Assembly (NCBI RefSeq): GCF_036248275.1
Contig: NZ_CP109181.1
Coordinates: forward strand, 7,068,001-7,132,000
Reading direction: 5' to 3'
DNA: 64,000 nucleotides
From: Streptomyces sp. NBC_01716
Lineage (GTDB): Bacteria > Actinomycetota > Actinomycetes > Streptomycetales > Streptomycetaceae
The translations under genes were made by a program, and so were the position numbers. The notes beneath the pieces were generated by a model. It saw nothing but the letters and a program-made list of their open reading frames with translations. It did no database searches and was not told the DNA's origin. Shown piece by piece: positions 25,217-32,657 of the stretch (its first letter is position 1; the number at the start of each line of letters is the position of its first letter).

Positions 25217-25807
25217 GTGTCCCGTCAGGTGTTCCTCTACGACCCGCCGGACCGCTTCGTGGCCGGTACGGTCGGGCTGCCTGGCCGCCGTACGTTCTTC
25301 CTCCAGGCATCCGCCTCGGGCCGCGTCACCAGCGTGGCCCTGGAGAAGACCCAGGTCGCCGCACTCGCCGAGCGCATAGATGAGCTGCTCGACGAGGTCG
25401 TGCGCCGTACCGGCGGCAACGCTCCGGTGCCCGCAGTGGCCCCCACGGACGTCGCCGACGCGGCACCGCTCGACGCGCCCGTCGAGGAGGAGTTCCGGGT
25501 CGGCACCATGGCGCTGGCCTGGGACGGCGACGAACAGCGCATGATCGTCGAGGCCCAGGCCCTCGTCGAACTCGACGCGGACACCGACGAAGACCTCGCC
25601 GACGCCGAGGAACGGCTGCTCCAGGACGAGGAGAACGGTCCGCCGATGCTCCGCGTCCGGCTCTCCGGCGCCCAGGCGAGGGCCTTCGCCAAACGTGCCC
25701 TGGACGTGGTCAACGCAGGCCGGCCGCCGTGCCCGCTGTGCAGTCTGCCGCTCGACCCGGAGGGACACGTATGCCCGCGCCAGAACGGATACCGCCGGGA
25801 CGCATGA
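25217..25807 (+). CDS. DUF3090 family protein
   Basis: A 196-residue protein starting (GTG) VSRQVFLYDPPDRFVAGTVGLPGRRTFFLQA, with AAGGGAGACAGG upstream. The central part is acidic, including EEEFRVGTMALAWDGDEQRMIVEAQA. The C-terminus GRPPCPLCSLPLDPEGHVCPRQNG looks like a small zinc ribbon with three Cys and one His. It overlaps the SCO1664-family gene, which indicates co-translation. No function is established; co-occurrence with mshC is characteristic of actinobacteria. Confidence 0.88.
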   Translation: MSRQVFLYDPPDRFVAGTVGLPGRRTFFLQASASGRVTSVALEKTQVAALAERIDELLDEVVRRTGGNAPVPAVAPTDVADAAPLDAPVEEEFRVGTMALAWDGDEQRMIVEAQALVELDADTDEDLADAEERLLQDEENGPPMLRVRLSGAQARAFAKRALDVVNAGRPPCPLCSLPLDPEGHVCPRQNGYRRDA

Positions 25808-26604
25808 GCGTGACAGCGGTGGATCTGATCACCAAGGGCGAACTGACCGTACGGGGCCGGATCCGTGCGGCCTCCAACGCGGTGCTGTACTGCTCCGTCT
25901 CGTACGAGGGCGAGGAGGGCTCCTGCGTCTACAAGCCCGTCGCCGGGGAGCAGCCGCTCTGGGATTTCCCCGACGGCACGCTCGCCCGGCGTGAGGTGGC
26001 CGCGTACGAGATCTCCGAGGTGACCGGCTGGGGTCTGGTGCCGCCCACCGTGCTGCGTGACGGTCCGTACGGCGAGGGCATGTGCCAGCTCTGGATCGAG
26101 GCCGACGAGAGCGACTCGGCGCCCCAACTCCTCGCCCTGGTCGAGGAGGAGGAGCCGGCGGAGGGCTGGAAGGCGATCGGCTTCGCCGAGGTCGGCGAGG
26201 ATCGCACCGCGCTGCTGGTGCATGCCGACGACCCGCGGCTGCGGCGGCTCGCCGTCCTCGACGCCGTCATCAACAACGGCGACCGCAAGGGCGGCCACCT
26301 GCTGCCGGAGGCCGGGGGCCGGCTGTACGCGATCGACCACGGGGTGACCTTCAACGTGGACGACAAGCTGCGCACGCTGCTGTGGGGCTGGGCGGGGGAG
26401 CCGCTGCCCGCCGAGGCCGTGACCGTCCTGGACCGGCTGGCCGGCGAACTCGTCGAAGGCACCCCGCTCACCACCCGGTTGGCCGAACTCATCACACCGG
26501 CCGAGACCGAGGCCGTACGGTCCCGGGTCCAGGAGCTGCGCCGTACGGGACGCCATCCGAAGCCGTCCGGCCAGTGGCCCGCGATCCCCTGGCCGCCGGT
26601 CTGA
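25771..26604 (+). CDS. SCO1664-family protein (PI3/4-kinase-like fold)
   Basis: About 277 residues. It resembles the actinobacterial SCO1664 family, with weak similarity to phosphatidylinositol 3/4-kinase catalytic domains: CVYKPVAGEQPLWDFPDGTLARREVAAYEIS (Lys and Glu of an N-lobe), DAVINNGDRKGGHLL (HRD/NxD-like loop) and LYAIDHGVTFN (DFG-like DHG). Two starts are possible. ATG 25771 has GGAGG 7 bases upstream and overlaps DUF3090 by 37 bases. ATG 25804 makes an ATGA overlap. I prefer 25771. It may phosphorylate a small molecule or protein linked to mycothiol/inositol metabolism, but this is speculation. Confidence 0.8.
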   Translation: MPAPERIPPGRMSVTAVDLITKGELTVRGRIRAASNAVLYCSVSYEGEEGSCVYKPVAGEQPLWDFPDGTLARREVAAYEISEVTGWGLVPPTVLRDGPYGEGMCQLWIEADESDSAPQLLALVEEEEPAEGWKAIGFAEVGEDRTALLVHADDPRLRRLAVLDAVINNGDRKGGHLLPEAGGRLYAIDHGVTFNVDDKLRTLLWGWAGEPLPAEAVTVLDRLAGELVEGTPLTTRLAELITPAETEAVRSRVQELRRTGRHPKPSGQWPAIPWPPV

Positions 26605-26734
26605 CCCAAGGGCACGTCGCCTGGATCAGGCGGCGCGGCCATGCATCAACCGGCCGATCACGCAAGGGCGCCGAATCGGTCAACAGCGGTGGTCCGGTTC
26701 GTATCCGGAAGCAACGTCCGGTTACGCTCATGAC

Positions 26735-27964
26735 ATGCATGCCTGGCCCGCTTCCGACGTCCCCGCCCTGCCCGGCAAGGGCCGCGACCTCCGGATTCAC
26801 GACACAGCGACCGGTGGCCCCGTCACCGTCGCCCCCGGACCCGTCGCCCGTATCTACGTCTGCGGCATCACGCCGTACGACGCGACGCACATCGGGCACG
26901 CGGCGACCTACAACGCGTTCGACCTCGTGCAGCGCGTCTGGCTCGACACCAAGCGGCAGATCCAGTATGTCCAGAACGTCACCGACATCGACGACCCGCT
27001 CCTCGAACGCGCGACGCGCGACGGCGAGGACTGGACCGGGCTCGCGGAGCGCGAGACCGCCCTCTTCCGTGAGGACATGACGGCGCTGCGGATGCTGCCG
27101 CCGCAGCACTACATCGGCGCGGTCGAGGCGATACCGGGCATCGTGCCGCTGGTGGAGCGGCTGTGCGAGAGCGGCGCCGCGTACGTGCTGGAAGGCGACG
27201 TCTACTTCTCCGTCGAGGCAGACCCGCACTTCGGCGAGGTCTCCGGTCTCGACGCCGACGCGATGCGGCTGCTCTCCGCCGAGCGCGGCGGCGACCCGGA
27301 GCGCCCCGGCAAGAAGAACCCGCTCGACCCGATCCTCTGGATGGCCGCCCGTGAGGGCGAGCCGAGCTGGGACGGCGGCAGCCTCGGCAGGGGCAGGCCG
27401 GGCTGGCACATCGAGTGCGTGGCCATCGCCCTCGACCATCTCGGCATGGGCTTCGACGTCCAGGGCGGCGGCAGCGATCTGGCCTTCCCGCACCACGAGA
27501 TGGGCGCCTCGCACGCACAGGCCCTGACCGGCGAGTACCCGTTCGCCAAGACGTACGTGCACGCCGGGATGGTCGCGCTCGACGGCGAGAAGATGTCCAA
27601 GTCCAAGGGCAATCTGGTCTTCGTCTCCACCCTGCGCCACGCGGGCGTGGACCCGGCCGCGATCAGGCTCGCCCTGCTCGCGCACCACTACCGCTCCGAC
27701 TGGGAGTGGACGGACCAGGTGCTCGAAACGGCCGTGGCGCGTCTGGCGCGCTGGCGTGCGGCCGTGTCCCGGCCGGACGGCCCCGACGCGCAGGCACTGG
27801 TGGAAGAGGTCCGCGAGGCCCTGTCGGACGATCTGGACGCCCCGACGGCGCTGGCCGCGGTCGACCGCTGGGCCGCGCTCCAGGAGTCCACGGGCGGCAC
27901 GGACGAAGGGGCGCCGGGAGTGGTGTCCCGCACGGTGGACGCGCTGCTGGGGGTCGCGCTGTAA
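26735..27964 (+). CDS. mshC: cysteine:GlcN-Ins ligase MshC
   Basis: A 409-residue enzyme that adenylates cysteine and joins it to glucosaminyl-inositol in mycothiol synthesis. It is a truncated cysteinyl-tRNA synthetase paralogue with YVCGITPYDATHIGHAATY (HIGH-type, zinc Cys in CGIT), GRGRPGWHIECVAIA, GGGSDLAFPHHE and KMSKSKGN at ~286-293. The short C-terminus without an anticodon-binding domain, and TPYDATH rather than TVYD, separate it from CysS. It supports mycothiol use by mscR at 11.2 kb. A 130-bp gap precedes it, so it may have its own promoter as well as read-through. Confidence 0.95.
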   Translation: MHAWPASDVPALPGKGRDLRIHDTATGGPVTVAPGPVARIYVCGITPYDATHIGHAATYNAFDLVQRVWLDTKRQIQYVQNVTDIDDPLLERATRDGEDWTGLAERETALFREDMTALRMLPPQHYIGAVEAIPGIVPLVERLCESGAAYVLEGDVYFSVEADPHFGEVSGLDADAMRLLSAERGGDPERPGKKNPLDPILWMAAREGEPSWDGGSLGRGRPGWHIECVAIALDHLGMGFDVQGGGSDLAFPHHEMGASHAQALTGEYPFAKTYVHAGMVALDGEKMSKSKGNLVFVSTLRHAGVDPAAIRLALLAHHYRSDWEWTDQVLETAVARLARWRAAVSRPDGPDAQALVEEVREALSDDLDAPTALAAVDRWAALQESTGGTDEGAPGVVSRTVDALLGVAL

Positions 27965-27971
27965 GTCCTGC

Positions 27972-28012
27972 CGACGGAACCGACGGAACCGACGGAACCG
28001 ACGGAACCGACG
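27972..28012. repeat. 9-bp tandem repeat (CGACGGAAC)n
   Basis: Four exact copies of CGACGGAAC followed by a partial CGACG, starting 8 bases after the mshC stop and abutting a long hairpin. It is non-coding in the annotated frames and probably polymorphic by slippage. Confidence 0.9.
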
Positions 28013-28014
28013 TC

Positions 28015-28055
28015 CGCCGGTGCGGCGCGTGGGCGTGCCACGCGCCGCACCGGCG
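28015..28055. terminator. strong bidirectional terminator between mshC and PAC2 genes
   Basis: An 18-bp perfect stem, core GCCGGTGCGGCGCGTGG with its exact complement, and a 5-base loop GCGTG, placed between two converging genes. Confidence 0.85.
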
Positions 28056-28075
28056 ACGTCCGTTCGGGAGCGTCC

Positions 28076-29113
28076 TCAGTCGTCCGAGGAATCCTCGTCG
28101 TCCCCGTCGCCCGGACCCGGCTCCCGGTCAGGGCCGGTGCCGGGGCCCGAATCGGGTCCGGGGCGGGGCGGCCGGGGCGGGCGCCCACGGCCCGGACCCG
28201 ACGTGTCGCGCAGATACGTCCCCGAGCCCTCGCCGCTCTCCGTGGCGTGTCCGCCGGGCGACTGCCCCGGACCGCCGTCACGCCGGCGCAGATACCGCTC
28301 GAACTCCCGCGCGATGGCCTCGCCCGACGCCTCCGGCAGCTCCGCGGTGTCGCGCGCCTCCTCCAGCGACTGGACGTACTCCGCCACCTCGCTGTCCTCG
28401 GCGGCCAGTTGGTCCACGCCGAGCTGCCACGCCCGCGCGTCCTCCGCCAGCTCGCCCAGCGGGATCCGCAGCCCGATCAGATCCTCCAGCCGGTTCAGCA
28501 GGGCCAGCGTCGCCTTCGGGTTGGGCGGCTGCGAGACGTAGTGCGGTACGGCGGCCCACAGGCTCACCGCGGGCACCCCCGCGTGCGTGCACGCCTCCTG
28601 AAGGATGCCGACGATGCCGGTCGGGCCCTCGTACCGGGTCTCCTCCAGGTCCATCGTCCTGGCCAGGTCCGCGTCCGAGGTCACGCCGCTGACGGGCACC
28701 GGGCGGGTGTGCGGGGTGTCGCCGAGCAGCGCGCCCAGGATCACCACCATCTCCACGCCCAGCTCATGGGCGAAGCCCAGGATCTCGTTGCAGAAGGAGC
28801 GCCAGCGCATGGAGGGTTCGATCCCGCGGACCAGCACCAGGTCACGGGGTTTCTCGCCGCCGACCCGGACCACGGAGAGCCGGGTCGTGGGCCAGACGAT
28901 CTTCCGTGCTCCGCCGTCCAGATAGACCGTGGGCCGGTTGACCTGGAAGTCGTAGTAGTCCTCGGCGTCGAGCGCCGCGAACACCTCGCCCTTCCACTCC
29001 CGGTCCAGATGTCCGACCGCGGTGGAGGCCGCGTCGCCGGCGTCGTTCCAGCCCTCGAACGCGGCCACCATGACCGGGTCGATCAGCTCGGGTACCCCCT
29101 CGAGCTCGATCAC
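28076..29113 (-). CDS. PAC2 family protein (proteasome-assembly-chaperone fold)
   Basis: A 345-residue protein. Residues 1-280 form the PAC2 fold: VMVAAFEGWNDAGDAASTAVGHL at the N-terminus, IVWPTTRLSVVRVGGE, GVEMVVILGALLGDTPHTRPVPVSG and VSLWAAVPHYVSQPPNPKATLALL. The last ~65 residues are Gly/Pro/Asp-rich and disordered. In eukaryotes and archaea the fold is linked to proteasome assembly chaperones. Here a Pup-proteasome locus is 25 kb away, but no bacterial role is established. Similar proteins include a mycobacterial Rv2125-type relative, from memory. It is divergent from the fuconate dehydratase operon. Confidence 0.88.
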   Translation of the reverse strand: MIELEGVPELIDPVMVAAFEGWNDAGDAASTAVGHLDREWKGEVFAALDAEDYYDFQVNRPTVYLDGGARKIVWPTTRLSVVRVGGEKPRDLVLVRGIEPSMRWRSFCNEILGFAHELGVEMVVILGALLGDTPHTRPVPVSGVTSDADLARTMDLEETRYEGPTGIVGILQEACTHAGVPAVSLWAAVPHYVSQPPNPKATLALLNRLEDLIGLRIPLGELAEDARAWQLGVDQLAAEDSEVAEYVQSLEEARDTAELPEASGEAIAREFERYLRRRDGGPGQSPGGHATESGEGSGTYLRDTSGPGRGRPPRPPRPGPDSGPGTGPDREPGPGDGDDEDSSDD

Positions 29114-29293
29114 CCAGGCCTCCTTCCGAAGTGTGCTCTGAACGTACGGACCAACCTTACGGCTTCTCAGCTACCGGCCCGCAGCCCCCGTGCACGCGCG
29201 GGTGAACTTCCGCGTCGCTGGGCATGGCTGGGGGTGCCGACCCCGGAATCGGAGAATTCATCCGAGCTGTGACCGTAAATTTCGTTCCGCCCC

Positions 29294-29350
29294 TGGACGT
29301 TTACCCGTCAACGACGCTATACATCGGATGACCGAAGAGGTCCGATGTTC
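29294..29350 (+). promoter_or_regulatory. promoter and operator of the deoxysugar operon
   Basis: A candidate promoter is TGGACG (29294-29299) with an 18-base spacer to TATACA (29318-29323). Overlapping its -10 is TACATCGGATG (29320-29330), nearly the same as the perfect palindrome in the promoter of the regulator gene at 36069-36083. A further inverted copy, TCCGATGT at 29341-29348, pairs with ACATCGGA at 29321-29328. This arrangement fits repression by the FadR/GntR protein at 35.4-36.1 kb. In the rest of the 254-bp gap (29114-29293) I see nothing specific. Confidence 0.6.
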
Positions 29351-29367
29351 TTCTCAGGGGGCGTGCA

Positions 29368-30741
29368 GTGAGTCAGACCGTCACAGAGTTCGGGGTACAC
29401 GACATCCGTTTCCCCACCTCGGAACAGCTCGACGGCTCGGACGCGATGAACCCCGACCCCGACTACTCCGCCGCGTACGTGGTCCTGCGCACCGGCGACG
29501 GCGCCGAGGGCCACGGATTCTGCTTCACCATAGGCCGCGGCAACGACGTGCTCGCCGCCGCCATCGAAGCCCTGCGGCCGTACGTCATCGGCCGCCGGGC
29601 ACCGCGTACCGCAGCCGATCTCGCCGCGCTCCACATCGAGCTCACCCATGACTCGCAACTGCGCTGGCTCGGCCCGGAGAAGGGCGTGATGCACATGGCC
29701 GCGGGCGCGGTCATCAACGCAGCCTGGGATTTCGCCGCCAAGGCGGCGGGCCTGCCCGTCTGGGAGTTCCTGGCCGGCATGACGCCCGAGGAACTGGTCT
29801 CGCTCGTCGACTTCCGCTATCTCACCGACGCCATCACCCCGGTCGAGGCGCTGGAGATCCTGCGCGCCGCCGAGCCCGGCCGCGCCGAGCGCGCCGCCCG
29901 GCTGCGCGCCGAGGGCTACCCCGCGTACACCACATCGCCCGGCTGGCTCGGCTACGACGACACCAAGCTCGTCACCCTCGCCGAACAGGCCGTAGCCGAC
30001 GGCTTCCAGCAGATCAAGCTCAAGGTGGGCGGCGATCTGGACGACGACGTACGGCGGATGAAGCTGGCCCGCGCGGCGGTCGGCCCCGACATCCGGATCG
30101 CCGTCGACGCCAACCAGCGCTGGGACGTGCCCGACGCGATCCGCTGGATGACCGCGCTGGCCCCGCACGAGCCGTACTGGATCGAGGAGCCCACCAGCCC
30201 CGACGACATCCTCGGCCACGCCGCCGTCCGGGCCGGCCAGCCGGTCAAGGTCGCCACCGGCGAACACGTCGCCAACCGCGTGGTGTTCAAGCAACTGCTC
30301 CAGGCCGAGGCCGTCGACTTCGTCCAGATCGACGCGGCGCGCGTCGCCGGCGTCAACGAGAACCTGGCGGTCCTGCTCCTCGCCGCCAAGTACGGCAAAC
30401 CGGTCTGCCCGCACGCGGGCGGAGTCGGCCTGTGCGAACTGGTCCAGCATCTCGCCATGTTCGACTACGTTGCCGTCTCGGGCACCTGGGAGGACCGTGC
30501 GATCGAATACGTCGACCACCTCCACGAGCACTTCACCGACCCCGTGGTGATCGACTCCGGCCGCTATGTCGCGCCGGGCGCCCCGGGCTTCTCCGCGCGG
30601 ATGCACCCGGAGTCGATGGCCGCGCACCGCTATCCGGAAGGGCCCGTCTGGCAGGCCCGCCTGTCGGGTCCTGTCCGGGCGACCTTTGCCGGGCCGACAA
30701 GATCGCCCGGACAGGACCCCACCGAGGAGGTCAACTCATGA
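29368..30741 (+). CDS. L-fuconate dehydratase, enolase superfamily
   Basis: A 457-residue protein of the mandelate racemase group, converting L-fuconate to 2-keto-3-deoxy-L-fuconate. Seen are an N-terminal capping domain with VVLRTGDGAEGHGFCFTIGRGN, the catalytic KxK-like FQQIKLKVGGDLDD, metal ligands in IAVDANQRWD (Asp), WIEEPTSPDD (Glu) and VATGEHVANR (Glu), and the His in CPHAGGVGLCE. This is the fuconate-dehydratase pattern. GTG 29368 follows AGGGGGCG. The C-terminus is extended by about 25 residues after PVWQARLSG, read through a 17-bp perfect inverted repeat (30666-30719). Relatives normally end before this, so the tail is probably dispensable. ATGA overlap with the SDR gene. Confidence 0.88.
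   Translation: MSQTVTEFGVHDIRFPTSEQLDGSDAMNPDPDYSAAYVVLRTGDGAEGHGFCFTIGRGNDVLAAAIEALRPYVIGRRAPRTAADLAALHIELTHDSQLRWLGPEKGVMHMAAGAVINAAWDFAAKAAGLPVWEFLAGMTPEELVSLVDFRYLTDAITPVEALEILRAAEPGRAERAARLRAEGYPAYTTSPGWLGYDDTKLVTLAEQAVADGFQQIKLKVGGDLDDDVRRMKLARAAVGPDIRIAVDANQRWDVPDAIRWMTALAPHEPYWIEEPTSPDDILGHAAVRAGQPVKVATGEHVANRVVFKQLLQAEAVDFVQIDAARVAGVNENLAVLLLAAKYGKPVCPHAGGVGLCELVQHLAMFDYVAVSGTWEDRAIEYVDHLHEHFTDPVVIDSGRYVAPGAPGFSARMHPESMAAHRYPEGPVWQARLSGPVRATFAGPTRSPGQDPTEEVNS
30666..30719. repeat. 17-bp perfect inverted repeat inside the dehydratase 3' end
   Basis: Arms GGGTCCTGTCCGGGCGA (30666-30682) and its exact complement (30703-30719) enclose a 20-base loop. They encode the odd C-terminal tail of the dehydratase and end 6 bases before the GGAGG of the next gene. 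This could be a small mobile inverted-repeat insertion, an mRNA processing or stability hairpin, or an attenuator. Confidence 0.8.
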
Positions 30742-31526
30742 CCGCGGCACAGGACACAGGGGACTTCGCGGGCCTGGGCGCCCTCGTCACCGGCGGCGCC
30801 TCCGGCATCGGGGCGGCCGTCGCGACCCTGCTGCTCGCGCGCGGCGCGCGCGTCGCCGTACTCGACCGGGACACCGACTCCGCCCCCGAAGGCACCCTGG
30901 CGCTCAAAGCCGATGTGACCGACGACGCCGCCGTCCGCGCCGCGGTCGACGCTGCCGCCGCCGAGTTCGGCGCCCTGCACACCGTCGTCTCCAACGCCGG
31001 GATCGGCGCCATCGGCACCGTCACCGACAACGACGACGCCGAGTGGCTGCGGGTCCTCGACATCAACGTCCTCGGCATGGTCCGCACCGCGCGCCACGCC
31101 CTGCCCCATCTGCGGCGCGCCGCCGCCGGCCGGCCCGGCTGCGTCTCGATCACCCACACCTGCTCCATCGCCGCCACGGCGGGGCTGCCCCAACGCGCCC
31201 TCTACAGCGCCAGCAAGGGCGCCGTGCAGTCGCTGACCCTCGCGATGGCCGCCGACCACGTCCGTGAGGGCGTCCGCGTCAACTGCGTCAACCCCGGTAC
31301 CGCGGACACCCCCTGGGTCGGCCGCCTGCTCGACCAGGCACCCGACCCGGCGGCCGAACGCGCCGCCCTCGAAGCGCGCCAGCCCACGGGACGGCTGGTC
31401 AGCGCGGACGAGGTCGCCGCGGCGGTCGCGTACCTCGCCAGCCCCGCCGCTGCTGCCGTCACGGGCACGGCACTCGCGGTCGACGGCGGAATGCAGGGCC
31501 TCCGTCTGCGCCCCGCCACGCCTTGA
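30738..31526 (+). CDS. short-chain dehydrogenase/reductase of the deoxysugar operon
   Basis: A 262-residue Rossmann-fold SDR. The cofactor motif is TGGASGIGAAVA (~18-29), with an Asp in AVLDRD favouring NAD, then NAGIGAIG, and the catalytic Ser and YSASK (Tyr-x3-Lys). The C-terminus has the usual VTGTALAVDGGMQG. The ATG at 30738 overlaps the dehydratase stop and follows GAGGAGG. Beside fuconate dehydratase the likely roles are 2-keto-3-deoxy-L-fuconate dehydrogenase or L-fucose dehydrogenase; sequence alone does not choose. Confidence 0.88.
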   Translation: MTAAQDTGDFAGLGALVTGGASGIGAAVATLLLARGARVAVLDRDTDSAPEGTLALKADVTDDAAVRAAVDAAAAEFGALHTVVSNAGIGAIGTVTDNDDAEWLRVLDINVLGMVRTARHALPHLRRAAAGRPGCVSITHTCSIAATAGLPQRALYSASKGAVQSLTLAMAADHVREGVRVNCVNPGTADTPWVGRLLDQAPDPAAERAALEARQPTGRLVSADEVAAAVAYLASPAAAAVTGTALAVDGGMQGLRLRPATP

Positions 31527-31584
31527 GCCCTGCCACGCCCTGAGCCTGAGTCTGAGCCGACACTCATCCAAGGACGGAAAAACC

Positions 31585-32655
31585 ATGCTGCGACACCCAG
31601 TGGGGCGATCCCCACGCACCGTACTGCGTACGAGCGCCGCGGCCTGCGCCGCGCTGCTCGCCGTGACGGCCCTCGCGGGCTGCAACCGTGACTCGGAGAG
31701 CGGGGACGGCGGTGGCGGCAAGGTCGGCATCGACCTGCCGCGCAGTGACAGCGACTTCTGGAACTCCTACCAGCAGTACATCGAGTCCGGCGTCAAGGAC
31801 GAGGAGATCGACGCGCTGTCGCTGACCAACTCGCAGAACGACATCGGCAAGCTCGTCTCCAACGTCCAGGCCTTCACCGACCAGGGCGCCAAGGCCGTGG
31901 TCATGGCCCCGCAGGACACCGGAGCGATAGCCGAGACGCTGGCCGAGCTGAACGACAAGGACATCCCCGTCGTCAGCGTGGACACCCGCCCCGACAAGGG
32001 CGACGTCTACATGGTCGTACGGGCCGACAACCGGGCGTACGGCCGGCAGGCCTGCGAGTACCTCGGCGAACAGCTGGGCGGCAAGGGCAAGGTCGCCGAG
32101 TTCCAGGGCGACCTCTCCTCCATCAACGGCCGTGACCGCTCCGAGGCGTTCAAGAGCTGCATGGACGAGAAGTTCCCCGGCATCAAGGTGTTCGAGCTGG
32201 CCACCGAGTGGAAGGGCGAAGTGGCGTCCGCCAAGCTCCAGTCCACGCTCGCCGCCCACCCGGACCTGAACGGCATCTACATGCAGGCCGGCGGCGTCTT
32301 CCTGCAGCCCACCCTCGCCCTCCTGGAGCAGAAGAAGCTCCTCAAGCCGGCGGGGGAGAAGGGCCACATCACGATCATCTCCAACGACGGCATCCCGGAG
32401 GAGCTGGACGCGATCCGCGAGGGCAAGATCGACGCCACCGTCTCGCAGCCCGCCGACCTCTACGCCAAGTACGCGCTCTACTACGCGAAGGAGGCGCTGG
32501 CCGGGAAGACCCCGAAGGAGGGTCCGACCGACCACGACTCCAACATCATCAAGATCCCGAACGGTTACGAGGACCAGCTTCCCGCGCCCCTGGTGACCAA
32601 GGAGAACGTGGACGACAAGGCGCTGTGGGCCAACCAGCTGGAGAAGAAGAGCTAA
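31585..32655 (+). CDS. sugar ABC transporter substrate-binding lipoprotein (CUT2/RbsB type)
   Basis: A 356-residue lipoprotein. The signal peptide has the lipobox LAGC (lipidated Cys at ~33), followed by a Ser/Gly/Asp-rich linker and a periplasmic-binding-protein type 1 fold of the ribose family. Seen are VGIDLPRSDSDFWNSYQQYIESGVK, GAKAVVMAPQDTGAI, IPVVSVDTRPDKGDVYMVVRADN and GIYMQAGG. It delivers a monosaccharide, most likely L-fucose or a related deoxysugar given the catabolic genes upstream, to the ATPase and permease immediately downstream. Confidence 0.9.
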   Translation: MLRHPVGRSPRTVLRTSAAACAALLAVTALAGCNRDSESGDGGGGKVGIDLPRSDSDFWNSYQQYIESGVKDEEIDALSLTNSQNDIGKLVSNVQAFTDQGAKAVVMAPQDTGAIAETLAELNDKDIPVVSVDTRPDKGDVYMVVRADNRAYGRQACEYLGEQLGGKGKVAEFQGDLSSINGRDRSEAFKSCMDEKFPGIKVFELATEWKGEVASAKLQSTLAAHPDLNGIYMQAGGVFLQPTLALLEQKKLLKPAGEKGHITIISNDGIPEELDAIREGKIDATVSQPADLYAKYALYYAKEALAGKTPKEGPTDHDSNIIKIPNGYEDQLPAPLVTKENVDDKALWANQLEKKS

Positions 32656-32657
32656 CC

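Noticed and set aside
26735..27964. Cysteinyl-tRNA synthetase
   Set aside because: The protein is too short at the C-terminus and has MshC-type motifs and neighbours. It is the mycothiol ligase.
27972..28055. CRISPR-like repeats near mshC
   Set aside because: The units are 9 bp, contiguous and without spacers, so this is a simple tandem repeat beside a terminator.
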